In this document: positions 1-5,485 of the stretch, one piece after another
Numbering within the stretch: position 1 is the first letter of the stretch
Layout of the letters: each line of letters starts with the position of its first letter
DNA from: Methanosarcinales archaeon
Lineage (GTDB): Archaea; Halobacteriota; Syntropharchaeia; Alkanophagales; Methanospirareceae
Assembly: GCA_025464585.1 (NCBI GenBank)
Contig: JAODGL010000063.1
Coordinates: 2,638-11,282, forward strand
Length of the DNA stretch: 8,645 bases
Reading direction: 5' to 3'
Position numbers and translations under genes: made by a program
The notes under the pieces: model-generated
The model's database searches: none
What the model was told of the DNA's origin: nothing
What the model saw: the letters and a program-made list of their open reading frames with translations, nothing else

Positions 1-15
1 TTATGTTAATCATAA

Positions 16-540
16 TCAGTTTTGAAAAACAATTTCGACTTTATCGCTGCCAAGTTTAGTTACTTTTAAATCTTCTTTATAGAATTTGCCAACCCCTTTA
101 ATTAACCCCACCATGAGATCTATCAAGCCCCGTCTGGATTTATACTTCATAATCAGGGTCTTTTCATCCTTCCACTCATATTCGAACCTTGGTGGATTAG
201 CATCTGGTATACTTTTTGTAGAAGCAACATGAACTGAATCCATCTTCAACAAAAAATCCTTTGCCGTTTTGACATTTTCATAATAAATACGATACATTTT
301 TTGTGAATATACACTGACCCAATAATCACCAAATGCATCTGCCACTTGAATGAAGGATATGTTTAGAACCTCACAGAGTGAATTCACCACGCTCAAAAAA
401 AACTGGTCGTCAACATTTGAAATGGGCAAAATCAAAGGCTCTTTCTTAATCCCTGCTTTTACTAATGCATTTTGCCATTTGTCTATTCCAAATTTCTCTA
501 TCACCATCTCCTTTAAGGCGAGTATGATTACTCCTTTCAT
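16..540 (-). CDS. Stand-alone H-NOX (heme-NO-binding, HNOB) sensor protein
   Basis: The 174-residue protein matches the H-NOX/HNOB fold over its whole length and has no fused output domain. Seen in the sequence: the MKG N-terminus typical of the family, His104 in MDSVH at the proximal heme-ligand position, the PPR turn at 116-118 (Pro117 lies 13 residues after the His, as in the bacterial Thermoanaerobacter protein), and the heme-propionate motif YxSxR as Tyr133, Ser135 and Arg137. The position matching the distal Tyr that stabilises O2 in Thermoanaerobacter H-NOX is Leu142, so NO (or CO) binding is more likely than O2 binding. FGDYWV at 70-75 is common in HNOB proteins of anaerobes. It is expected to be cytosolic. 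It is the last visible gene of the chemotaxis operon, 61 nt after cheB, with a strong GGGAGGAG ribosome site just upstream. The family call is firm. The ligand and the signalling partner are inferred. Confidence 0.93.
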   Translation of the reverse strand: MKGVIILALKEMVIEKFGIDKWQNALVKAGIKKEPLILPISNVDDQFFLSVVNSLCEVLNISFIQVADAFGDYWVSVYSQKMYRIYYENVKTAKDFLLKMDSVHVASTKSIPDANPPRFEYEWKDEKTLIMKYKSRRGLIDLMVGLIKGVGKFYKEDLKVTKLGSDKVEIVFQN

Positions 541-544
541 TTTT

Positions 545-552
545 CTCCTCCC
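545..552 (-). promoter_or_regulatory. Ribosome binding site of the H-NOX gene
   Basis: GGGAGGAG on the minus strand ends 4 nt before the ATG at 540-538. It is a near-perfect anti-16S match and fixes the start. Confidence 0.75.
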
Positions 553-554
553 GA

Positions 555-590
555 CTTTTAAATAGATTGGGGTAGATAAATAAATAACTT
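555..590 (-). promoter_or_regulatory. Possible internal promoter for the H-NOX gene
   Basis: The 61-nt cheB/H-NOX gap is A/T-rich. On the minus strand it carries a TTATTTATTTAT stretch (about 576-587) and a TTTAAA (about 557-562), either of which could be an archaeal TATA box. The gap is longer than needed for simple coupling, so H-NOX could also be transcribed separately. This rests on composition only. Confidence 0.25.
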
Positions 591-601
591 GCGTATTTTT
601 A

Positions 602-1618
602 TTACAGCACCTTTATTATTTCATCCACAATATCCGGCAGTGGTGCAACCCGGTCCACAACACCCATGTCTATTGCTGCTTTCGGCATACCAAATATAAC
701 ACTTGTGAGTTCGTCCTGGGCAATAGTCGAGCCTCCTTTTTCCTTTATTGCCCGCATACCCTCTGCACCGTCTTTTCCCATTCCACTGAGCAGCACGCCA
801 ATAACCTTGTCCTGGTATGCTTCTGCTACTGATTTCATTGCTACGTCTATGCTTCTCGTACCATCTACCTTTGGTATCTTGTTTAACCCTATCCTGCCGT
901 TTTTTACCACTATATGATAACCAGATGGCGCAACGAATGCCTGACCCGGTTTTATGGCATCTCCATCTTCTGCTTCTTTCAATGCGATAGAACCCTGCCA
1001 GCTCAATCTTTCTGAAAAGCTTTTTGTGAATCCAACCGGGAGGTGCTGAACAATCAAAACTGCTAATGGGAAGGTTCTATGAAGTTTCGGAATGATTTCT
1101 GATAGTGCCTGCGGTCCTCCTGTGGATGCACCGATAATCAGCACTTTTTTGTCTGTTTTCGGCGGTATTAACAGTTTTTCTATCAATCTCCTTTCCACCA
1201 CCTTGAAAACCATTTTCCCCACATCCACGGTTGAGGCAGCCCTGACCTTGCTTATCAGTTCATTCTTCACTTCTTCTATGTCTAAAGAAATGGTCTTGCT
1301 GGGTTTTGATACAAAGTCCACTGCACCGTACTCAAAGGACTTCACCGCCAGATCTGCTTCTATTTTGCCCATCGCGGTAAGCATCACCACAGGTACCGGG
1401 GTCTTCGCCATTATACAGCACAAAGCAGTTAATCCATCCATCCTCGGCATCTCTACATCCATGGTTATAACATCAGGCATGAGTTTTTCTGTTTTTTCTA
1501 CCGCATCTATGCCGTCCCGTGCAGTGCCTATCACCTCAACCTCAGGGTCTGACCTCAACATCTCTGAAATCATACGCCGCATTAATGCTGAGTCGTCAAC
1601 TACCAATACCCTTATCAT
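602..1618 (-). CDS. cheB: CheB: chemotaxis response regulator and protein-glutamate methylesterase
   Basis: CheB removes methyl groups from (and deamidates) MCP glutamyl sites to reset receptor sensitivity, and it is activated by phosphorylation from CheA. The 338-residue product has the normal two-domain layout. The receiver domain (about 1-120) has Asp8/Asp9, phospho-acceptor Asp54 in MDVEMPRMDG, Thr81 and Lys105. A linker follows, then the methylesterase domain (about 155-338) with the catalytic triad visible as Ser165 in IIGASTGGP, His192 in QHLPVGF and Asp283 in GMGKDGAEGM. The ATG at 1618 is chosen because AGAGGA lies 5 nt upstream. An in-frame TTG seven codons earlier would overrun that site and adds residues not expected before the first beta strand. 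It sits between the CheX-like gene and H-NOX in the minus-strand operon. The full length and intact active site indicate a functional enzyme. Confidence 0.97.
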   Translation of the reverse strand: MIRVLVVDDSALMRRMISEMLRSDPEVEVIGTARDGIDAVEKTEKLMPDVITMDVEMPRMDGLTALCCIMAKTPVPVVMLTAMGKIEADLAVKSFEYGAVDFVSKPSKTISLDIEEVKNELISKVRAASTVDVGKMVFKVVERRLIEKLLIPPKTDKKVLIIGASTGGPQALSEIIPKLHRTFPLAVLIVQHLPVGFTKSFSERLSWQGSIALKEAEDGDAIKPGQAFVAPSGYHIVVKNGRIGLNKIPKVDGTRSIDVAMKSVAEAYQDKVIGVLLSGMGKDGAEGMRAIKEKGGSTIAQDELTSVIFGMPKAAIDMGVVDRVAPLPDIVDEIIKVL

Positions 1619-1623
1619 TTCTT

Positions 1624-1629
1624 TCCTCT
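1624..1629 (-). promoter_or_regulatory. Ribosome binding site fixing the cheB start
   Basis: AGAGGA on the minus strand ends 5 nt before the ATG at 1618-1616. It favours this ATG over the upstream in-frame TTG at 1639-1637. Confidence 0.65.
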
Positions 1630-1674
1630 TGAGATGCAAGAGTGAAATCCCAAATACAAATATTTTTTATTCCA

Positions 1675-2265
1675 CTACTCCCTCTCCCTCCTTTTCAGCG
1701 TTCTCTTTAGCCTCTTTACGGTTCCTTCTTCCATCACAAAGTATATATCTCCTTTCATTTTGTCCCATTTCATTTTGCTACCCATCTTTAATTCTAAAAC
1801 CAATGCCTCAGCTAACGGTAAAGATTTGAACTCATCATAGCTGACTATATGAGCAACCGAAGGAATGACCGGCGTATTACGAGAAAAAAAAGTGGCAGTC
1901 TCGCTGAGGGGAACAGAAACAACGTTGGTCATCTCCTCGACCATGTCTAAAACATGTTTTCGAGAAATCTCCGGTATCAACTCCCCATACATGTCTTCTG
2001 TAAGTCGGTGTGCGACCTCGAATGGAAATACAAGGTATATACTCCCAACCAGCTCGTTTTTCGCTCTTAACTCTATCCTTGAGATAACAAAATCCTTTCC
2101 TATTCTTAATTGCTCCGTTCCCCAGTGGATGGATAGCGATTCGACTTTGATCACTCTGCCAATAAAGAATTGCAAATAAATCAGGGACTTCAAAGCGGAG
2201 GTCTTCAATATTTGCTCCAGCATTTCTTCTTCGAAGCTATTTCCTTCTCTTTCTGTTTTAGACAT
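1675..2265 (-). CDS. CheX/CheC-like CheY-phosphate phosphatase (probable)
   Basis: The 196-residue protein resembles the CheX/CheC/FliY phosphatases that dephosphorylate CheY-P. Seen in the sequence: a stretch ELVGSIYLVFP (71-81) like the CheX beta strand, then a helix EVAHRLTEDMYG, then VEEMTN with Glu111 and Asn114 in the ExxN arrangement that forms the phosphatase site of CheX, followed by a strand and a TPVIPSV segment. Only one ExxN motif is apparent, which is closer to CheX than to two-site CheC. The N-terminus is acidic. The C-terminus (about 184-196) is strongly basic and probably disordered. Its ATG overlaps the end of cheY by 8 nt, which implies translational coupling and fits a role on CheY. 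Similarity is weak outside the motif region, so it could be a diverged CheC or another FliN/CheC-fold adaptor. It ends in TAG, and the frame stays open beyond that stop. Confidence 0.62.
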   Translation of the reverse strand: MSKTEREGNSFEEEMLEQILKTSALKSLIYLQFFIGRVIKVESLSIHWGTEQLRIGKDFVISRIELRAKNELVGSIYLVFPFEVAHRLTEDMYGELIPEISRKHVLDMVEEMTNVVSVPLSETATFFSRNTPVIPSVAHIVSYDEFKSLPLAEALVLELKMGSKMKWDKMKGDIYFVMEEGTVKRLKRTLKRRERE

Positions 2266-2632
2266 CTTCCCCCATAACCTCCTTTATTTTCTCTGCAATT
2301 TTATCTTTTGAAAAAGGTTTCGTGATATACCCTTTTGCTCCCATCCTCGCTAAATCCACAAGTATATCTTTATCTTCCAAGACCGTAACCATCAATATCT
2401 TCGCATCAGGGTCTTTATCAAGTATCGCCTTCGTTGCTTCCATTCCGTTCATGGGTTCCATTATAACATCCATCAATACCAGGTCGGGTTTGAGGTGCAT
2501 ATACTTCCGAATTGCCTCTTCGCCATCAGCAGCTTCGCCCGCAACTTCAAATCCCGCCTCGGTTATTATGCTGCCAAGAACCGTCCTTATGTATGTAGAA
2601 TCGTCCACTAACAATATTCTTGTCTTTCCCAT
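2258..2632 (-). CDS. cheY: CheY: single-domain chemotaxis response regulator
   Basis: The 124-residue stand-alone receiver domain carries all the phosphotransfer residues: acidic pair Asp10/Asp11, phospho-acceptor Asp55 in LMDVIM, Thr83, and Lys105 in TKPFSKDK. Phosphorylated by CheA, CheY would carry the signal to the archaellum motor, through archaeal adaptors such as CheF that are not seen here. The loop after the phospho-site reads MEPMNG where receivers usually have MPxMDG, a swap of the usual Pro and Glu positions. The gene is preceded by GGAGGGG and overlaps the downstream CheX-like gene by 8 nt. A regulator for a non-motility output cannot be excluded from sequence, but the cluster makes CheY the natural call. 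Confidence 0.94.
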   Translation of the reverse strand: MGKTRILLVDDSTYIRTVLGSIITEAGFEVAGEAADGEEAIRKYMHLKPDLVLMDVIMEPMNGMEATKAILDKDPDAKILMVTVLEDKDILVDLARMGAKGYITKPFSKDKIAEKIKEVMGEDV

Positions 2633-2640
2633 TCCTTTTT

Positions 2641-2647
2641 CCCCTCC
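2641..2647 (-). promoter_or_regulatory. Ribosome binding site of cheY
   Basis: GGAGGGG on the minus strand lies 8 nt before the ATG at 2632-2630. It lies in the 92-nt spacer behind the DUF5678-like gene, which shows no other convincing gene. Confidence 0.6.
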
Positions 2648-2724
2648 TTTTTATTTTCTATCCATCTTCATTACTAATGATAACCACACCTTTTTTCTTG
2701 TTCATGAATAAACTGTATTTATTT

Positions 2725-2973
2725 TCATAAGATCAACTCCACTTTTTCTGGACTTATGAATTTTATCGCAACTCTGTCAAGCTCTTTTGGATATTTAGCT
2801 TCAATTCTCCCCATAAGCCTTCCAAGGTCTCTGCTATGATCCACAACCTTTTCATCCAGAACCGCCACATACTCATTAGGGTATTTCTCCGTCAGGTCAT
2901 CAAAGTGTTTCTGGAGCCAATCCATGTCCCTTTCAAATCTTTCCAATTGTTGAGCCAATACCTGAGTTTCCAT
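2725..2973 (-). CDS. Small DUF5678-like protein inside the chemotaxis operon
   Basis: This small soluble protein (82 residues from the ATG at 2973) has no transmembrane segment. Its layout resembles the DUF5678 family: an amphipathic helix with DWLQKHFDDLTEKYP, a strand YVAVLDEKVVDHS, a helix DLGRLMGRIEAKYP, and a final strand KVELIL. No catalytic residues are evident and the function is unknown. GGTGAT (2983-2978) lies just before the chosen ATG. In-frame GTG (2982) and TTG (2985) codons overlap that site and are less likely starts. The gene is between cheW and cheY on the same strand, so it is probably co-transcribed and may be an accessory of the pathway. That role is inferred from position. 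DUF5678-like proteins also occur outside chemotaxis loci, so it may be unrelated. Confidence 0.78.
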   Translation of the reverse strand: METQVLAQQLERFERDMDWLQKHFDDLTEKYPNEYVAVLDEKVVDHSRDLGRLMGRIEAKYPKELDRVAIKFISPEKVELIL

Positions 2974-2977
2974 CCAT

Positions 2978-2983
2978 ATCACC
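2978..2983 (-). promoter_or_regulatory. Ribosome binding site fixing the DUF5678-like start
   Basis: GGTGAT, a typical archaeal Shine-Dalgarno core, ends 4 nt before the ATG at 2973-2971. It overlaps the alternative GTG and TTG starts, which argues against them. Confidence 0.55.
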
Positions 2984-2999
2984 AATTACTTTTTACTCT

Positions 3000-3022
3000 T
3001 CTTTCTTTATATTATAATTATA
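3000..3022 (-). promoter_or_regulatory. Possible internal promoter (TATA-rich spacer after cheW)
   Basis: Directly after the cheW stop the minus strand reads GGTATAATTATAATATAAAG, which is almost pure A/T and contains several TATA-box candidates. A start about 25 nt downstream would give a short leader containing the GGTGAT site of the DUF5678-like gene. This could raise expression of the DUF5678-cheY segment. It is composition-based only. Confidence 0.3.
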
Positions 3023-3024
3023 CC

Positions 3025-3492
3025 TTAGATTTTCACTCCCCCCAGCACTTGCTTCAGGTCAAGTAAGATGATGGACCGGTTCTCAACCTTGCCCACACCC
3101 TTCAGAAATCTCTTGGAAATCTCTGTTGTAACTACCTCAGGCGTTGCTTCAATATCGGATACAGGAATCCGCAATACTTCTGTGGTAGCATCAACAAGCA
3201 TGCCAACAGGGTTGTCCTCAAACTCTGCTATGATTAGCCTTGAATCCGCATCTATCTCCTTAGGCTCAAAACCAAACCTTTTCCTGAGGTTTATGACTGC
3301 CGTCAAGCTGCCCTTGTGATTTATTACGCCTTCAACAAAATCTGGGGAGCGAGGAACCCTTGTAATTTTTGGTATCTTTGCAATCTCCTTTATATTCATC
3401 ACATCCACGCCGAATTCCTTATTACCAATTATGAAGATTACAAATATCTCCGTCTCCTCTGCTTTACCTGCAACGGCTCTTTCTCCTGACAT
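3025..3492 (-). CDS. cheW: CheW: chemotaxis coupling protein
   Basis: CheW bridges MCP signalling tips to the CheA kinase. The 155-residue protein is a single CheW domain starting near residue 14 after a short polar N-terminal extension. Recognisable motifs are FGVDVMNIKEI (27-37), VPRSPDFVEGVINHKG (46-61), AVINLRKRFG (65-74), VGMLVDATTEVLRI (96-109), and the C-terminal FLKGVGKVENRSIILLDL. In the usual NLRG turn, which contacts receptors, the sequence is NHKG, so Lys60 replaces the common Arg. GGGGTGAT stands 5 nt before the ATG. It lies 34 nt downstream of the MCP gene, which suggests co-transcription and that the two proteins work together. Confidence 0.96.
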   Translation of the reverse strand: MSGERAVAGKAEETEIFVIFIIGNKEFGVDVMNIKEIAKIPKITRVPRSPDFVEGVINHKGSLTAVINLRKRFGFEPKEIDADSRLIIAEFEDNPVGMLVDATTEVLRIPVSDIEATPEVVTTEISKRFLKGVGKVENRSIILLDLKQVLGGVKI

Positions 3493-3497
3493 ATATT

Positions 3498-3505
3498 ATC
3501 ACCCC
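3498..3505 (-). promoter_or_regulatory. Ribosome binding site of cheW
   Basis: GGGGTGAT on the minus strand ends 5 nt before the ATG at 3492-3490. It has the same GGTGAT core as the next gene. Confidence 0.65.
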
Positions 3506-3526
3506 AAACCGGAAAAATCATGAATT

Positions 3527-5392
3527 TCATATTCGAAGTTTGAACTTTGCTACGACATCCTGGAGTTCTGCGGCAATATCTGCCAGCTCCTGACCAGAAG
3601 TTGTAAGCAGTTCCATCGCGGAGCTCAGTTGCTGGGCAGATGCAGCAGATTCCTCAGAACTTGATGCTGTTTCCTCAGCAATCGTGGACACCTTCTCCAC
3701 CATCCTTACAATAGATTCAATACTCATTTTCTGCTGCGCTGCTGCTTCTGAAATTGCCTGCGCTGCATTTAGTGTCTGCTTCATTGTAAATGCGATGTTA
3801 TCAAAAGCCGGTGGGCATTTAGCTGTCGCTTTCATGCCTGCTGTTACAATTTCCGCCATTGTTTTCGCCGTCTCTGAAGCAGATGCTGTCTCTTTCTGCA
3901 CAGACCGCACAAGTTCTGCAATCTCCTCTGCTGATTTTTTGCTGCTCTCTGCAAGCCTGCGTACTTCTCCTGCAACCACAGCGAACCCCTTGCCTGCCTC
4001 GCCAGCTCTCGTAGCCTCTATTGCAGCATTCGATGCAAGCAGGTTTGTCTGAGATGCAATGTCTGTGATAACACTTAGTGCCTTGGTAATTTCATCAGCC
4101 CGCTGCGCCATGCCATCAACGGTTGCGGATGTCTTTTCTGCCACCTCTGATATTCTCTGCATACTTTCGGCAACCTCAGCCGCTTTTTTTAGACCTGCAT
4201 GGGCACTCTCATCCGCAGCAGATACTGCTTTGTTCACCTCATCCGCTCTGTCCAATACATCAGTAGCAGCCTTAGAAATCTGCTCAACAGACCTGAATGC
4301 CTCCTCTATCTTCTGTGCCTGCTCCTGTGCACCCTTTGCTATCTGTTGCACTGCTGCTGCCACCTGTGTTGTGGATGTGATCATCTCGGTACCTGAAGAT
4401 GCGATATCCTGAGCGGCTGAGGCAACTCTGTTGGCGGAATCCCTCACCCCGGTAACAAGGGCATTGAGACTATCAACCATGCTGTTGATGGTGTCCTTCA
4501 GCTCCAGCAGCTCTCCTTTTGCATCCACCGTGATTTTTTGCGTGAGGTCTCCATTAGCTAATGCAGTAGCTACCTTGGCAATATCTCTAACCTGATTTGC
4601 CACGTTTGCAGCCAGCATGTTTACATTATCAGTCAGCTCTTTCCAGGCCCCCGCCACACCCGGCACTTCTACCTGCGCGTCAAGATTCCCTTCTTCTCCT
4701 ACTTCCCGCGCTACCTTTGTTATTTCCCTGCCAATTAGATTGAGCCGGTCAACCATGCTGTTGATGGTATTCTTTAGCTCCAGTAGCTCCCCCTTTGCAT
4801 CCACCGTGATTCTCTGTGTGAGGTCACCATTGGCTAATGCGTTGGCTACCTTAGCAATATCTCTAACCTGGTCTCTCAGGTTTGCGGACAGCATGTTCAC
4901 ATTATCAGTCAGCTCCTTCCAAACTCCCGCAGCACCCGGCACTTCTCCCTGCGCGCCAAGATCCCCTTCCACTCCTACTTCCCTTGCTACCCTTGCTACT
5001 TCACTGCCAATTAGATTGAGACTGTTAATCATCTTCGCAATCCGCTCACTTAACATAGCAGTCACCAGGGCAATAATCACAAACATAGAAGACCGCATTA
5101 AATCATCAATAAACATGGAAGACCGGATTAAATCATTAATAGTCTCCGCCTCCATTCCAATAAAAAGGTGACTGAAAATTAGAAACAACGCTAAAAATAT
5201 CGCCACAGCTAATCCTTTTCTTCGCCACCACATCGATGCTAAGATAACCGGAACGTAAAAGAAGTGTGTAAAAACTGTACCGCGAGGGGGTGTAAGTTCC
5301 TTATGGAAATAATAAGTGAGAAAGCAGCAAATACCTAAGAGGATAACCATTACGATAAATTTGTATTTTCCTTTTTGTTCTTGTTGAACCAT
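3527..5392 (-). CDS. Methyl-accepting chemotaxis protein with four-helix membrane domain and tandem HAMP units
   Basis: The 621-residue receptor would control CheA through CheW. From the N-terminus it has four probable membrane helices (about 12-29, 39-56, 60-78, 102-116), with WRRKG and SERIAK on the expected inner side. It has only short outer loops, so there is no periplasmic-type ligand-binding domain. Two HAMP-type units of 92 residues follow (125-216 and 217-308), like the 90-residue repeats of Nik1-type kinases. The signalling coiled coil (about 315-621) has its hairpin tip at DIASQTNLLASNAAIEATRAGE (444-465), where the usual ALNAAIEAARAGE carries Ser and Thr substitutions. Adaptation-type Glu/Gln pairs flank it, for example AEETASSSEESA. 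A Cys-Pro-Pro at 526-528 interrupts the descending helix. The ATG at 5392 follows GGGGTG at 7 nt. An ATG 17 codons upstream lacks such a site. It is the first gene of the operon. Confidence 0.95.
   Translation of the reverse strand: MVQQEQKGKYKFIVMVILLGICCFLTYYFHKELTPPRGTVFTHFFYVPVILASMWWRRKGLAVAIFLALFLIFSHLFIGMEAETINDLIRSSMFIDDLMRSSMFVIIALVTAMLSERIAKMINSLNLIGSEVARVAREVGVEGDLGAQGEVPGAAGVWKELTDNVNMLSANLRDQVRDIAKVANALANGDLTQRITVDAKGELLELKNTINSMVDRLNLIGREITKVAREVGEEGNLDAQVEVPGVAGAWKELTDNVNMLAANVANQVRDIAKVATALANGDLTQKITVDAKGELLELKDTINSMVDSLNALVTGVRDSANRVASAAQDIASSGTEMITSTTQVAAAVQQIAKGAQEQAQKIEEAFRSVEQISKAATDVLDRADEVNKAVSAADESAHAGLKKAAEVAESMQRISEVAEKTSATVDGMAQRADEITKALSVITDIASQTNLLASNAAIEATRAGEAGKGFAVVAGEVRRLAESSKKSAEEIAELVRSVQKETASASETAKTMAEIVTAGMKATAKCPPAFDNIAFTMKQTLNAAQAISEAAAQQKMSIESIVRMVEKVSTIAEETASSSEESAASAQQLSSAMELLTTSGQELADIAAELQDVVAKFKLRI
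4469..5020 (-). repeat. Two direct 276-bp repeats encoding the tandem HAMP units
   Basis: Units 5020-4745 and 4744-4469 each encode 92 residues, starting LNLIG and ending TINSMVD plus one residue. By hand about 74 of the 92 residues are identical. The period is exact (for example TCAACCATGCTGTTGATGGT on the plus strand at 4473 and again at 4749). The repeats are coding and in frame, so they are domain duplication and not a mobile element. Confidence 0.9.
5081..5140 (-). repeat. 30-bp in-frame tandem duplication in the MCP outer loop
   Basis: Segments 5081-5110 and 5111-5140 match at 27 of 30 positions by hand comparison. They encode INDLIRSSMF and IDDLMRSSMF (residues 85-94 and 95-104), lying in the predicted outer loop before the fourth membrane helix. 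Confidence 0.92.
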
Positions 5393-5485
5393 AATACCAC
5401 ACCCCTTTTTTTGATGATAATTTATTGTATATAGCAAACACATTTAAACTTCTTTTATTGTAGATATATTTAATAGTTGGGAAAT
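5393..5485. promoter_or_regulatory. Divergent promoter region between the MCP operon and the GH38 gene
   Basis: This 93-nt A/T-rich region separates two divergently transcribed blocks. Candidate boxes are TTTAAA at 5443-5448 (a palindrome usable in either direction), CTATATACAATAAA on the minus strand at about 5421-5434 for the MCP operon, and GATATATTTAATA on the plus strand at about 5463-5475 for GH38. The last is so close to the GH38 ATG (5486) that its transcript would be leaderless or nearly so. TTTAAA would give a leader of roughly 14 nt. Which box is used is not decided by the sequence. Confidence 0.5.
5400..5405 (-). promoter_or_regulatory. Ribosome binding site fixing the MCP start
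   Basis: GGGGTG on the minus strand ends 7 nt before the ATG at 5392-5390. It supports this start over the in-frame ATG at 5443-5441. Confidence 0.6.

Noticed and set aside
1619..1639. Longer cheB starting at TTG 1639
   Set aside because: The extension would cover the good AGAGGA ribosome site of the ATG at 1618, and receivers normally begin within a few residues of the first strand IRVLVVDD.
1092..1829. 245-codon open frame on the plus strand opposite cheB
   Set aside because: It lies antisense to an intact cheB with all catalytic residues. Its Ser/Thr/Ile-rich translation is typical of a shadow frame, and it has no ribosome site or recognisable domain.
2658..2705. 15-codon frame on the minus strand between the DUF5678-like gene and cheY
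   Set aside because: It is too short, has no convincing ribosome site and overlaps the A-rich leader of cheY. There is nothing to support translation.
5081..5140. Two 30-bp repeats as a possible CRISPR remnant
   Set aside because: The units are directly adjacent without spacers, in frame, and encode a protein repeat within the MCP.
4617..5171. 184-codon open frame on the plus strand opposite the HAMP repeats
   Set aside because: It mirrors the coding repeats of the MCP. Its own internal repetition is explained by the 276-bp duplication.
5393..5443. Longer MCP starting at ATG 5443
   Set aside because: The 17 extra residues run through the GGGGTG site and TATA-like sequence, and the shorter start is better supported.
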